49,202 bases of DNA from Treponema sp. (GCA_016297405.1 JAEDGP010000007.1:1-49202); one strand, 5' to 3'. Numbered from the stretch's first letter, positions 25,121-34,278 are shown. Numbers and translations are program-made. The notes: a model not told the origin generated them from the letters alone.

Positions 25121-25150
25121 AAAAAACTCCGCATAATTTTACGGAGTTTT
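25121..25150 (-). terminator. tRNA-Lys terminator (probably bidirectional)
   Basis: The stem AAAACTCCG / CGGAGTTTT follows the tRNA on the minus strand and continues into T residues. On the plus strand it lies behind the beta-propeller gene. Confidence 0.85.
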
Positions 25151-25222
25151 GAGCCATGCAGGGATCGAACCTGCGACCCACAGATTAAGAGTCTGTTGCT
25201 CTACCAGCTGAGCTAATGGCCC
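25150..25222 (-). tRNA. tRNA-Lys (anticodon CTT)
   Basis: The minus strand folds as a 73-nt tRNA: acceptor GGGCCAT pairs with ATGGCTC (one G-U), discriminator A. The anticodon stem ACAGA/TCTGT holds loop CTCTTAA, anticodon CTT. T loop GTTCGATCC. No CCA is encoded. Confidence 0.96.
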
Positions 25223-25236
25223 ATTGAATGTGTATT

Positions 25237-25265
25237 ATGCTAATAAAAAATTAATTTTTAGTCAA
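25237..25265 (-). promoter_or_regulatory. tRNA-Lys promoter
   Basis: Minus strand TTGACT (25260-25265), 17 nt, TAGCAT (25237-25242). The -10 box is weak. Confidence 0.45.
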
Positions 25266-25321
25266 TGGAAAAGATTGTTTTTCAACCGTTTATGCCTTAA
25301 AATTATTAAAATAGGATGACT

Positions 25322-25747
25322 ATGGATGTAGCCTTTCAAAGCTGTCTGCTATATTGTGAAGTTAATGTTATATGCTTTCTCTTGTGTTCTATCATTTGGT
25401 ATAGGGTAACTTTTAAAAATTCCTCTGCCGATTTCATTAGAAATCTGTTTTCGGCTTTTGTTTTTCTAAATATGCTTACATTCATCTTTGACGTATGCGC
25501 CTTTTTGTTTGAACAATACGATAGCAGTGTCATGAGTTCTGTAAGTCAACTTTATCATAGCCTTTACTGTATATTTTGGGTCATTTCCTTGTATGTATGG
25601 TTTTTATATTCCAGTTTTATTCAAAAAAATTTTTTCTCTAAAGCGATTTGGAAAACTGTCATAAGCGGGATTCCTTGCCTTGTTGTTGTTTATTTGTGTC
25701 TTTCCACAAATATTGATTCAGCAGTTTTTTTTTATGGACGGAGATAA
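25322..25747 (+). CDS. Membrane half of a split 7TM-GGDEF-type gene
   Basis: This 141-residue reading encodes about four membrane helices (around residues 6-28, 40-66, 74-100 and 107-130) and stops shortly after a run of nine T at 25725-25733. An AGGA site lies 5 nt before ATG 25322. With one T fewer the frame would run on into the next reading, giving a protein of about 382 residues with seven helices and a GGDEF-like domain. It may be the front part of a frame-disrupted gene, a separate small membrane protein coupled to the next, or the result of a homopolymer sequencing error. Confidence 0.6.
   Translation: MDVAFQSCLLYCEVNVICFLLCSIIWYRVTFKNSSADFIRNLFSAFVFLNMLTFIFDVCAFLFEQYDSSVMSSVSQLYHSLYCIFWVISLYVWFLYSSFIQKNFFSKAIWKTVISGIPCLVVVYLCLSTNIDSAVFFYGRR
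25725..25733 (+). repeat. T9 homopolymer at the frame break
   Basis: Nine consecutive T. Removing one base (or adding two) would join the two flanking reading frames. Such tracts are prone to slippage in replication, transcription and sequencing. Confidence 0.9.
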
Positions 25748-26471
25748 ATTAATAAAAGGTCCGCTGTTTTCGATTGTATTCTATGTATGCGGAGTTTATT
25801 TGCTTTGTACTGCAGGCTTCTCAGCATTTTATTTAACTAAAAAGAGAAAATATATTCTTCGCCATGTTTTGATTAGACTGTTCTTCTACAGCCTTATGCT
25901 TTTTTCTTGTTTTTACTTGCAAAAAGATCTGATTTCAAAAGTTCCTGTGACTTGCTTGATAACCACACTTGTGATTTTTATGATTCATCTTACTTATCTG
26001 GATGGAAAGGTGACTGTTGACGTTTTGACACAGGTTTCAATTCGTTCTGTTTTTGAAAAGGATCTGGTGCAACTTTTGCGTTGTTGCAGCCGTGAAAATG
26101 AAGTTTACCTGATGATTGTTGATATTGATGGATTTAGAAAAATAAATAACACGTATGGGCATTCTGTAGGGGACGAAACGTTGCTGCTTACAGCCAATGC
26201 ATTACGAAACAATGTGCTGGAAGGCAGCCTTTTGTGCCGGTTTTCGTCCGATTTATTTGCAGTGGCTGTTGAGCTTTCCTGTGATTATGATATTTGGGAG
26301 ATGAAACAGAAGATTGAAAAAGCAGTAGAAAAAATTAACCGCATTGATGCACTTCCATTTTATTTATCCGTTACAATGGGAATTGCAAGTTCTGCTGAAT
26401 ATGGATTGAATGTTTGCGATTTGATAAAAGGTGCCAGAAATTCCTTGATGATCAACAAAAAAAACAAATGA
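25734..26471 (+). CDS. Membrane-bound degenerate GGDEF-domain protein (second half of the split gene)
   Basis: From ATG 25734 this frame encodes 245 residues: three membrane helices (about residues 12-35, 47-65 and 75-92) and a GGDEF-fold domain. DIDGFRKINNTYGHSVGDETLL is the classic N-terminal part with the metal Asp, but the signature loop reads FSSDLF where GGDEF should be. Known diguanylate cyclases need that loop, so it is probably inactive and perhaps a c-di-GMP or GTP sensor. The frame is open upstream to 25680, and ATG 25734 overlaps the stop of the first half, so restart is possible. Seven helices plus GGDEF match a common sensor layout. Confidence 0.6.
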   Translation: MDGDKLIKGPLFSIVFYVCGVYLLCTAGFSAFYLTKKRKYILRHVLIRLFFYSLMLFSCFYLQKDLISKVPVTCLITTLVIFMIHLTYLDGKVTVDVLTQVSIRSVFEKDLVQLLRCCSRENEVYLMIVDIDGFRKINNTYGHSVGDETLLLTANALRNNVLEGSLLCRFSSDLFAVAVELSCDYDIWEMKQKIEKAVEKINRIDALPFYLSVTMGIASSAEYGLNVCDLIKGARNSLMINKKNK

Positions 26472-26516
26472 ATGGATTTTGTAAAAAAGCATTCTGAATC
26501 CACTTAATCTTATACA

Positions 26517-26545
26517 TTGTAACAATATATAAAAAACACTATAAT
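26517..26545 (+). promoter_or_regulatory. DEAD-box gene promoter (leaderless)
   Basis: TTGTAA (26517-26522), 17 nt, perfect TATAAT (26540-26545), then 7 nt to the ATG with no Shine-Dalgarno. Confidence 0.7.
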
Positions 26546-26552
26546 CAAAACC

Positions 26553-28151
26553 ATGAATTTCAAAGAATTTAATTTAAATGAACAGCTGCTTAAAGGTTTG
26601 GATGCAGCTGGTTATACGACTTGTACTGATGTTCAGGAACAGGTTTTAAAAATTTCCCAGGACGGTTCTGATTTATATGTTCAGTCTCAGACTGGAACCG
26701 GAAAAACTGCAGCTTATCTTGTTGCTATAATACAGGAAATGCTTTCAAAGGAAACTCAAAAAAAAGCATTGGTAATGGTTCCAACCCGTGAACTTGCCGT
26801 TCAGGTTGAGGAAGAAGCTAAAGTTCTTATTAGTGCTTCTGATCTTAAAACCTTCAGTTTTTATGGCGGCGTTGGCTATGAAAAACAGATTGCCGCAGTA
26901 AAGAAGGGTGTAGACATCATTGTTGGAACTCCAGGACGACTTATTGATCTTTGCGAAGGAAACAATCTTTCTCTTTCGGATGTCGGTTATATTGTAGTTG
27001 ATGAAGCTGATCGTATGTTTGATATGGGGTTTTATCCTGAATTGCGAAAAATTCTGAAGCTTGTTCCAAAATCAGAAGAACGTCAGACTATGCTTTTCAG
27101 TGCTACTCTAAATTCGTATGTAAAGAATCTTGCCTGGGAATATACTCGTGACGCAAAGGAAATCGAAATTGCCTGTGAGAATATTACGGTAAGCGAGATT
27201 CAGCAGGAATTGCTTCATGTTTCAAGTGATGAAAAAATGAAGCTTCTTATCGGCATCCTTAAGAATGAGAACCCGTCTAGCGTAATCATTTTCTGTAATA
27301 CTAAGCGTTCATGTGAAGTTGTTGCAAAAAGACTTGAAATGAACGATCTTAAGGCAAGCTTTATTATCGGTGACCTTCCACAGTCAAAACGACTTGCCAT
27401 CCTCAAGGATTTTAAAGCAGGTAACATAACGATGCTCGTTGCTACTGATGTTGCTGCCCGGGGAATTGATGTTGATGATTTGGCAATGGTAATCAATTAT
27501 GATCTTCCAAATGAAGCAGAAAATTATGTTCATCGCATTGGTCGTACTGCCCGTGCCGGAAAATCTGGTAAAGCATATACTTTCTGTTCTGAACAGGATG
27601 TGTATAATCTTCCTGCAATCGAGCGTTATATCGAAATGCAGATTCCTTCTCATGTAGCTTATCCGGAACAAATGATGGACGATAAGTCTGCTGGAGTTTA
27701 CATTAAAACCGAAAACTGGCATGACGACTATGACGATAACCGTGGCGGTTCGCGCTATGACCGTTCCAAGGGCCATTCAGGTAAAGCTCGATATTCTGAT
27801 CGCAATGGCGGCAAGTCTGGCGGCTATAAGAAAGATTTCGGTAAAGATGGCTATAAGAAAGATTTCAAGAAAAGTGGCTGCAAAAAAGACTATAAAGCAA
27901 AAGAAGAAATGCAGAAGATCGAAGGTATGTCTTTTGATCAGCGCATGAAATTCTATAAAGAAAAATATGGCACTGAACAAAAAAGTAAAGCATCCACAGT
28001 TAATGGTAGATATTCAAAGCCTTCAAATAAATCTTATACAAACAAAAAGAAAAATAATGTAGCTGTTGCAAAGCAGAATAAAACTCAGCCAAAGAAGGGA
28101 CTTAAAAATATGAGTTTCCTTGATAAAGTAAAGGCTTTTTTCGGCCGTTAA
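26553..28151 (+). CDS. DEAD-box ATP-dependent RNA helicase
   Basis: The 532-residue protein has all main DEAD-box motifs: Q motif region (FNLNEQLLKGLDAAGY...DVQEQ), SQTGTGKT (I), PTRELA (Ia), VVDEADRMFDMGF (II), FSATL (III), and HRIGRTARAG (VI). It unwinds short RNA duplexes, in ribosome assembly or RNA decay. The C-terminal 150 residues are basic and repetitive (YKKDFGKDGYKKDFKKS), from a short tandem repeat in the DNA, and likely bind RNA. It is a RhlE/CsdA-type protein; I cannot choose between them. It lies 17 nt before the ABC-F gene. Confidence 0.93.
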   Translation: MNFKEFNLNEQLLKGLDAAGYTTCTDVQEQVLKISQDGSDLYVQSQTGTGKTAAYLVAIIQEMLSKETQKKALVMVPTRELAVQVEEEAKVLISASDLKTFSFYGGVGYEKQIAAVKKGVDIIVGTPGRLIDLCEGNNLSLSDVGYIVVDEADRMFDMGFYPELRKILKLVPKSEERQTMLFSATLNSYVKNLAWEYTRDAKEIEIACENITVSEIQQELLHVSSDEKMKLLIGILKNENPSSVIIFCNTKRSCEVVAKRLEMNDLKASFIIGDLPQSKRLAILKDFKAGNITMLVATDVAARGIDVDDLAMVINYDLPNEAENYVHRIGRTARAGKSGKAYTFCSEQDVYNLPAIERYIEMQIPSHVAYPEQMMDDKSAGVYIKTENWHDDYDDNRGGSRYDRSKGHSGKARYSDRNGGKSGGYKKDFGKDGYKKDFKKSGCKKDYKAKEEMQKIEGMSFDQRMKFYKEKYGTEQKSKASTVNGRYSKPSNKSYTNKKKNNVAVAKQNKTQPKKGLKNMSFLDKVKAFFGR

Positions 28152-28168
28152 AAAAAATAGGATAAAAA

Positions 28169-29821
28169 ATGATTACTGTAAGTGATGTAAGCGTTCGTTT
28201 TAGCGAAAAACCTCTTTTTAAGGATGTAAATCTAAAATTTACAAACGGGAACTGTTATGGAATTACTGGCGCAAATGGTGCTGGAAAATCAACTTTTCTG
28301 AAAGTTCTTTCTGGCGAACTTGAGCACGATTCTGGAACAATTACTATTTCCACAGGCGAGCGAATGGCTGTTTTGAAACAGGACCACTTTGCCTACGATC
28401 AGTATTCTGTAAAAGATACTGTAATGATGGGATTCCCAAAACTTTATGATTTAAATAAGGGAATCGAAGAAATATATGCAAAACCTGATTTCAACGATGA
28501 AGATGGTATGAAGGCTGCAGATATGCAGGCTGAATTTGGTGAAATTGGTGGCTATGAGGCTGAAAATCAGATAGAACAGATGCTTTCTGGCCTTGGTCTG
28601 GAAGAAGAATATCATGACAAGATGATGAGCGAGCTTGATGAAAGTCAGAAAGTTCGTGTTTTGCTTGCTCAGGCAATTTTTGGAAATCCTGACATTCTTG
28701 TGCTCGATGAACCTACAAACGGTCTTGATATTGAATCAATTACGTGGCTTGAAAATTTCCTTTTGGAATTCGAAAATACTGTAATTGTTGTTTCCCATGA
28801 TCGTCACTTTTTGAATACTGTTTGTACGTTCATTTGTGATATTGATTACGGAAAAATTACCCAGTTTGCAGGAAACTATGATTTCTGGTATCAGATGACT
28901 CAAGTTTTGCAGCGCCAGGCTAAGGAACAGCAGAAAAAAGCTGAAGACAAGATGAAAGATCTTAAGGAATTTATTCTTCGCTTTAGTTCAAATGCAGCAA
29001 AATCAAAGCAAGCCACTAGCCGTAAAAAGATCTACGATAAGCTTGCACAAAGCGTTGAGGATTTGCCTGTATCTACAAGAAAATTCCCTTATGTAAACTT
29101 CAAAGCTGATCGTGAAATTGGAAATAACGTTCTTGAACTTAAGAACATTTGCTATAAAGATGAAGATGGTGTTCAGCTTTTGAATAATTTTAGCCTGAAT
29201 GTAGGTCGCACGGACAAAATTGCTTTTGTAGGTATTGAACATAATTCAATTTCTGCCATGTTTGACATCATTTGTGGTGAAAAGAAATCGGAAAGCGGTG
29301 AATTTTTTTGGGGACAAACCACCAGCCATGCATATCTTCCTCGCGACAACTCAAAATATTTTGCGAACGAATATAATATCACCGATTGGCTTAAACAGTA
29401 TTCAAAGGAACAGGATGATGCCTATGTGCGAGGTTTCCTTGGACGAATGCTTTTTAGTGGTGACGAATCTTTGAAGAAAGTTAAGGTGCTTTCCGGTGGA
29501 GAAAAAGTACGTTGTATGCTTTCTAAGCTTATGCTCAGCGGTGCTAATGTATTGATTATGGACGATCCTACAAATCACCTGGACCTTGAAGCAATTCAGT
29601 CATTGAACGAAGGTTTAATTAATTTTCCTGGCGTTGTTCTTTTTACAAGCCATGACCATGAATTCATACAGTCGGTAGCAAACAGGATTGTCGAAATTAC
29701 TCCAAATGGCATAATCGATCGCATGACAACATTTGACAATTACATCAGTGATGACTCTATTACAGAACTTCGCAAAGAAATGTACAAAGGTACTGGCAAA
29801 AAGATAAAGTATCGTGTATAA
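28169..29821 (+). CDS. ABC-F ATPase (YbiT-like)
   Basis: The 550-residue soluble protein has two ABC domains and no membrane segment. Domain 1 has GANGAGKST and LVLDEPTNGLD, but its signature loop reads SELDESQKVRVLLAQ instead of LSGGQ. Domain 2 has VLSGGEKVRCMLSKLML and IMDDPTNHLD. The linker (about residues 235-305) is charged, as in ABC-F factors that act in the ribosomal E site. The first-domain change fits the YbiT subgroup. An AGGA site precedes the ATG, and the gene is probably co-transcribed with the DEAD-box gene. Confidence 0.9.
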   Translation: MITVSDVSVRFSEKPLFKDVNLKFTNGNCYGITGANGAGKSTFLKVLSGELEHDSGTITISTGERMAVLKQDHFAYDQYSVKDTVMMGFPKLYDLNKGIEEIYAKPDFNDEDGMKAADMQAEFGEIGGYEAENQIEQMLSGLGLEEEYHDKMMSELDESQKVRVLLAQAIFGNPDILVLDEPTNGLDIESITWLENFLLEFENTVIVVSHDRHFLNTVCTFICDIDYGKITQFAGNYDFWYQMTQVLQRQAKEQQKKAEDKMKDLKEFILRFSSNAAKSKQATSRKKIYDKLAQSVEDLPVSTRKFPYVNFKADREIGNNVLELKNICYKDEDGVQLLNNFSLNVGRTDKIAFVGIEHNSISAMFDIICGEKKSESGEFFWGQTTSHAYLPRDNSKYFANEYNITDWLKQYSKEQDDAYVRGFLGRMLFSGDESLKKVKVLSGGEKVRCMLSKLMLSGANVLIMDDPTNHLDLEAIQSLNEGLINFPGVVLFTSHDHEFIQSVANRIVEITPNGIIDRMTTFDNYISDDSITELRKEMYKGTGKKIKYRV

Positions 29822-29848
29822 AGTAGTCTTTTTTTGGACTGAAATGAA

Positions 29849-29897
29849 GGGCTTCCTGGCGATGAATGATAAATTCGATTTTAGGAGGCTCTTTTTT
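29849..29897 (+). terminator. Weak terminator after the ABC-F gene
   Basis: GGGCTTCCT can pair with AGGAGGCTC using G-U pairs across a 25-nt loop, followed by six T. Weaker than the other terminators here. Confidence 0.45.
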
Positions 29898-29926
29898 ATC
29901 AGAAAAATATATTTTGTGTGCTTTTA

Positions 29927-30226
29927 TTAGAATTGCCAGCCAATATTTATGGATGGCTGGATGATTATAAGATTCATGTCCCTAAGGAATGAAGAGATGA
30001 AGTCTATGTTTTTTTCAAGAAAAAGCCTGCTTGTTAGATAGAAGTGAGCAGCTGCTTCAGCATTGACACTGAAATTCACGCTGTTGAGAGGATCTGAATT
30101 TTTTTTGTTGATTACTCCGTCTGCAAAAATTACGTTTATGGCTGCAATGTCTAACTTTCTTTCAAAAAAGAAAGGGTGAGCTTGTTTTGTAAGAGTAGAT
30201 TTTTGAGAGCCTCTGATGATTAGCAC
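29927..30226 (-). pseudogene. Possible C-terminal remnant of an outer-membrane beta-barrel protein
   Basis: A 99-residue reading starts at a GTG overlapping the uvrD stop by 7 nt, without a ribosome site. It ends IIIQPSINIGWQF: an alternating strand finishing in Phe, the C-terminal signal that outer-membrane beta-barrels use for the BAM machinery. Earlier segments (VNFSVNAEAAAHFYL, TSRLFLEKN) also alternate. There is no signal peptide. It could be a decayed fragment or a chance reading. I see no other gene in this 400-nt stretch. Confidence 0.35.
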
Positions 30227-32223
30227 TGGAATTTTTTGAGCATATCGGCCAAAAAATCATGGGCTTTTTCATCTGTTACTTCCAGAGAGCGTTCATGATA
30301 AGCTACAAGGTTCTGTGGAATTTCATCAAGGAATCTGGAAGGTTCGCTTTCCACAACCATCTGTTGTCTTCTTCGTTTTTGACATGCGGAAATGTATAGT
30401 TTTTGCCTTGCCCGGGTAATCGCAACATAAAAAAGCCGTCGTTCTTCTTCTACGTCACCACCGTTTTCTTCAACGCTCCTGGCATGGGGAATAAGACCTT
30501 CTTCTGCACCTGCAATGAAAACAACAGGAAATTCAAGTCCTTTCGATGCATGGATTGTCATGAGATTCACTTTTCCCTTGTCGTTTTCATCGTCCATGTC
30601 ATCACGGCTAAGCAGAGTGATTCTGTTCAGGTATGTAAAAAGACTTGGATTAAAATTATCCGGGTCGTTTTCCCAGGATTCCATAGAGTTTAGCAGAAAT
30701 TCAATGTTCCTCATTTTGAACTGAACTGCTTTTTCGCTTTTTGTGTACTCGGAGGCAAGGTAACCCTTATAGTCAATTTCTTCAATAAGCTGGCGAACCT
30801 TTCCTGCCAGGCCTCGACCGCTTAGAAGCTTTGAACGGTGGGATTCAATCAGGGTTGTAAAATCTTCAAGATCGTCTTTGAGGTCATCCTTCGCAGGACT
30901 ATCAGGTCGCTTAAGAAGGGATTGGATGGCGTCCCATAAGGTTGTACCCAATTCCTTGGCTTCATCATTCATTATCTGGATGCTGGCCCTGCCGATTCCA
31001 CGGCGAGGTGTGTTTATTATGCGCAGCAGGTTTATGTCATCGTCATGGTTTGCAATTACTCGAAGATAGCTGATGACATCTTTGATTTCTTTTCGTTCAA
31101 AGAAACTTGTTCCGCCACTCATGGTGTAAGGAATGTTGTTTTCCAGAAATGCTTCTTCTATAAAGCGGCTTTGTGTATTTGCGCGAATCAAAACTCCAAA
31201 GTCATCGTACTTGAGCTTTTCTTCCATTGCGACGCCTTGAATTGTTTCTGCGATGAAATCAGCTTCGTCTGTTTCATTTTCAGGCAAAAAGATTTCTATA
31301 GGTTTGCCTTCTCCGTTGCCAGACCAGAGTTTTTTGTCTTTTCTGTTTGTATTATGGGAAATTACACCGTTTGCTGCATCCAGAATAGTTCCTGTTGACC
31401 TGTAATTCTGTTCCAGACGGATTTCGGTAACCGGGAAATCCTTCTCGAAATTTATTATGTTCTGGTAATCGGCTCCACGCCAGCTGTAAATCGACTGGTC
31501 ATCGTCTCCTACAACGGCCACATTCTGATCTGCAAGAAGATGCATCAATTCGTACTGCTGATGGCTTGTGTCCTGAAATTCGTCCACCATAAGGTATTTG
31601 TAGCGTTCCCTGTATCTTGCAAGAACATCAGGATGTTCTCGGAACAGTTTTATCGGCAAAACTATAAGATCATCGAAATCAACGGCATTGTAAAGCTTAA
31701 GGCCTTCCTGATAGCTTTCGTACAGACTTCGGTACATGTCGCTGTCTGTCTGCCAGGTTTTTCGGCCTGTCTTTATATTTGAGAAAAGCTGGCTGATTTT
31801 GTATATATCCATTGCTTCTGGAGAAAACTTGAGCTCTCTGCCGCATTCTTTAATCAAAGCTGTACGGTCGGTTTCGTCATAAATTGAAAAATTTTCACGC
31901 CAGCCAAGCTTTTCAATGTCCTGGCGGAGCACTCGCACTCCAAATGCATGGAAAGTGGAAACGGTAAGATTCTGCAGTTTTCTTTGAGTTAAATCCTTTA
32001 CGCGTTCTTCCATTTCCTTTGCGGCTTTGTTTGTGAAGGTAAGAGCAAGAATCTGGCTTTGTGGAATCCCCAGATCCAGCATGTGGGCGATTCTGAAGGT
32101 GATGACACGGGTTTTTCCGCTTCCTGCTCCCGCAATGATAAGAATTGCGCCATTTACGGTTGTAACGGCTCGGTATTGTTCTGGATTAAGTTCTTTCTTC
32201 AACGTGTCTAAATCTAAAGCCAT
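30220..32223 (-). CDS. UvrD/PcrA/Rep-family DNA helicase
   Basis: The 667-residue superfamily 1 helicase starts LNPEQYRAVTTVNGAILIIAGAGSGKTRVI (Q motif and Walker A), with ALTFTNKAAKEM (Ia), MVDEFQDTSHQQY (II), VVGDDDQSIYSWRGAD (III), LEQNYRSTGTILDAAN (IV), LMTIHASKGLEFPVVF (V) and EEERRLFYVAITRARQKL (VI). It unwinds DNA 3'-5' in repair and replication restart. The length is a little under PcrA (about 720) and closer to Rep. It has no Shine-Dalgarno; a putative promoter ends 7 nt before the ATG. Confidence 0.93.
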   Translation of the reverse strand: MALDLDTLKKELNPEQYRAVTTVNGAILIIAGAGSGKTRVITFRIAHMLDLGIPQSQILALTFTNKAAKEMEERVKDLTQRKLQNLTVSTFHAFGVRVLRQDIEKLGWRENFSIYDETDRTALIKECGRELKFSPEAMDIYKISQLFSNIKTGRKTWQTDSDMYRSLYESYQEGLKLYNAVDFDDLIVLPIKLFREHPDVLARYRERYKYLMVDEFQDTSHQQYELMHLLADQNVAVVGDDDQSIYSWRGADYQNIINFEKDFPVTEIRLEQNYRSTGTILDAANGVISHNTNRKDKKLWSGNGEGKPIEIFLPENETDEADFIAETIQGVAMEEKLKYDDFGVLIRANTQSRFIEEAFLENNIPYTMSGGTSFFERKEIKDVISYLRVIANHDDDINLLRIINTPRRGIGRASIQIMNDEAKELGTTLWDAIQSLLKRPDSPAKDDLKDDLEDFTTLIESHRSKLLSGRGLAGKVRQLIEEIDYKGYLASEYTKSEKAVQFKMRNIEFLLNSMESWENDPDNFNPSLFTYLNRITLLSRDDMDDENDKGKVNLMTIHASKGLEFPVVFIAGAEEGLIPHARSVEENGGDVEEERRLFYVAITRARQKLYISACQKRRRQQMVVESEPSRFLDEIPQNLVAYHERSLEVTDEKAHDFLADMLKKFQC

Positions 32224-32230
32224 GAGATAG

Positions 32231-32259
32231 AAAATAACATTCTATTGCTTTTTGCGCAA
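32231..32259 (-). promoter_or_regulatory. uvrD/pcrA-type gene promoter (leaderless)
   Basis: Minus strand TTGCGC (32254-32259), 17 nt, TATTTT (32231-32236), then 7 nt to the ATG. The boxes are weak, but spacing matches the other leaderless cases. Confidence 0.4.
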
Positions 32260-32310
32260 TATTTGTTAAAATATTATATCTATTATTTATAAAACAAAGA
32301 AGGTAAAATT

Positions 32311-33600
32311 ATGAATAAGGCTGTAGCCGGTTTTCTTTCACGACACAATTTTCCAATCCATGCAGATGTAAATGCAATTGCGCTTTCCATTCTTGATGAC
32401 ATGAATCGCGGATTAAATGGCCAGAAATCTGATGAAGATATGATTCCAACATTCAGTCTTCCTCCAGAAAAAAATGCAGCTGGCAAAAGCGTTATCGTAA
32501 TTGATGCTGGCGGAACGAATTTCCGTTCCTGTCTTGTTACATTTGATTCAGAAGGTAAAGCTTCTATTTCCCACATGGAAAAAACAAAAATGCCTGGTGT
32601 AGAAAAAGAACTTTCAAAAAAAGAATTCTTTGATCAGTTTGCAAAAAACCTTGCCCACCTTAAAGATAAATCTGATTCTATTGGCTTCTGTTTTTCATAC
32701 CCTATGACAATTACAGAAGATGGTGATGGTGTTCTGATCAATTTCTCTAAGGAAGTTAAGGCGCCTGAAGTTGTAGGATGTGCTATTGGAAAAGAGCTTA
32801 AAGCTGCTCTTGCAAGCCATGGCTGGAAGGAAATCAATCGAATTACACTTTTGAATGATACAGTTGCTGCTTTGCTTGCAGGAAAAGCTTGTGCAAAAGA
32901 CAATCCTTATTCTTCATTCATTGGTTTTATTCTTGGAACTGGCATGAATGCTGCTTATATACAGCCTGCTTTTGGAAAATCTTTTGAAAAGCAGATTGTT
33001 GTATGTGAATCAGGTAAAACCAAAGCTGTTGTGATGAGTGATTTTGATAAAGCTTATGACGCAAAATCTCAGAAGCCTGGAACTGCATTCATTGAAAAGC
33101 AGTGTGCTGGTGGTTATCTCGGTCCTGTTGGACTTGAGATGATCAGAATGGCTTGTGAAGATGGGCTTTTCTCAGAAAAGGTCAGGAAAGCACTTTCTGG
33201 GCTTGAAACCCTTTCAAACATTGAAATAAACGAATTCCTTCATGCTCCTTATGATGTGAATGGAAACCTTTCAAAGCTTTGTGCTTCTAACAACGCAACA
33301 GAAGAAGATTATGAATGTCTGTTCCAGCTTTTCGATGCTTTGGAAGAACGTTCTGCCCGCAGTGCAGCAGCCATCCTTGTTGCATGTGTGATTCAGAGTG
33401 GAGAAGGAAAATCTTGCGTGAAGCCAGTTTCAATTTTGTGCAACGGTTCTACATTCTGGAAAACCCACATGATTTTCCAACGTGTAAATTCATACCTTGA
33501 AGAGTGCCTTACAATTCAGCGTGGTCTTTACTGGAAAATCGTTTCTGTTGAAGACGATATTACGCTTGGAACGGCAATTGGTGGATTGATTGAACGTTAG
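32311..33600 (+). CDS. hxk: Hexokinase (eukaryote type)
   Basis: The 429-residue protein matches the yeast/animal hexokinase family rather than bacterial ROK or Glk enzymes: VIVIDAGGTNFRSCLV (phosphate 1 loop), GFCFSYPM, LLNDTVAALLAG (catalytic Asp), and GFILGTGMNAAY (phosphate 2). It phosphorylates glucose and perhaps other hexoses with ATP. Treponemes are known to carry this type. An AAGGT site lies before the ATG. Only 33 nt and no terminator separate it from flbB, so the two may share a transcript. Confidence 0.92.
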   Translation: MNKAVAGFLSRHNFPIHADVNAIALSILDDMNRGLNGQKSDEDMIPTFSLPPEKNAAGKSVIVIDAGGTNFRSCLVTFDSEGKASISHMEKTKMPGVEKELSKKEFFDQFAKNLAHLKDKSDSIGFCFSYPMTITEDGDGVLINFSKEVKAPEVVGCAIGKELKAALASHGWKEINRITLLNDTVAALLAGKACAKDNPYSSFIGFILGTGMNAAYIQPAFGKSFEKQIVVCESGKTKAVVMSDFDKAYDAKSQKPGTAFIEKQCAGGYLGPVGLEMIRMACEDGLFSEKVRKALSGLETLSNIEINEFLHAPYDVNGNLSKLCASNNATEEDYECLFQLFDALEERSARSAAAILVACVIQSGEGKSCVKPVSILCNGSTFWKTHMIFQRVNSYLEECLTIQRGLYWKIVSVEDDITLGTAIGGLIER

Positions 33601-33633
33601 TATTCAATTAATATAGAAGCGAAGGGGAAAAAG

Positions 33634-34254
33634 TTGAAGACTTTAGGAAAGACTATAGTTCTGCTGATGATTATTCTTATCATTCTGCTGGGTGGTGCGC
33701 TCATTTTGCGTTCCGTTGCAGGCTGGAAGTTTGATTTTTTATTTCAACCGGTGGCAAAAGCCCTTGGCATGCAGCAGCGTACCTCACAGACAATTACTTC
33801 TACGGATCCAATAGTTTTCGACAGGGATGGCGATAAGCTTAGAAAGCAAAGGGAATCCCTTGATCTTTATCGGGAAGAACTTGATAAAAGAGAAGCTGAA
33901 ATCGCACAGAAAGAAAAGCTTAACGAGCAGATAGCTTCTGAACTTGCCAATAGAGAAAAATCTCAGGAAGAAAGGGAACGCACGTTTGAGCTTATGCAGA
34001 AACAGTTGAACGATAAGAACCTTATCGTTGAACAGCTTGCTGCCTATCTTAATGGTATGGCTCCTGAAAATTCCGTTGCTATTCTTGAATCCATGGACGA
34101 TCAGGTTGTTATAGATATTCTTCGCAAGGTCGAAGAGATTGCAAAGAGAGATGGGACTTCTTCCATGGGCGGATATTGGCTTTCCCTCATGAAACCTGAG
34201 CGAGCTGCAGTCATAAAAACAAAAATGCTGAATAAACCTGCCGAGCTGCGCTAA
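33634..34254 (+). CDS. flbB: Periplasmic flagellar collar protein FlbB
   Basis: The 206-residue protein has one N-terminal membrane helix (about 7-28), a long charged coiled coil (about 70-140, REELDKREAEIAQKEKLNEQI) and a C-terminal MotE/MgtE-N-like segment (LNGMAPENSVAILESMDDQVVIDILRKVEE). This is the layout of spirochaete FlbB, a base protein of the periplasmic collar around the motor. Start is TTG with AAGGGG upstream. It lies upstream of fliK, flgD and flgE as in other spirochaetes, but a strong hairpin separates them. Confidence 0.85.
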   Translation: MKTLGKTIVLLMIILIILLGGALILRSVAGWKFDFLFQPVAKALGMQQRTSQTITSTDPIVFDRDGDKLRKQRESLDLYREELDKREAEIAQKEKLNEQIASELANREKSQEERERTFELMQKQLNDKNLIVEQLAAYLNGMAPENSVAILESMDDQVVIDILRKVEEIAKRDGTSSMGGYWLSLMKPERAAVIKTKMLNKPAELR

Positions 34255-34278
34255 TTTTTTTCAAAATTAGTTAAACCT

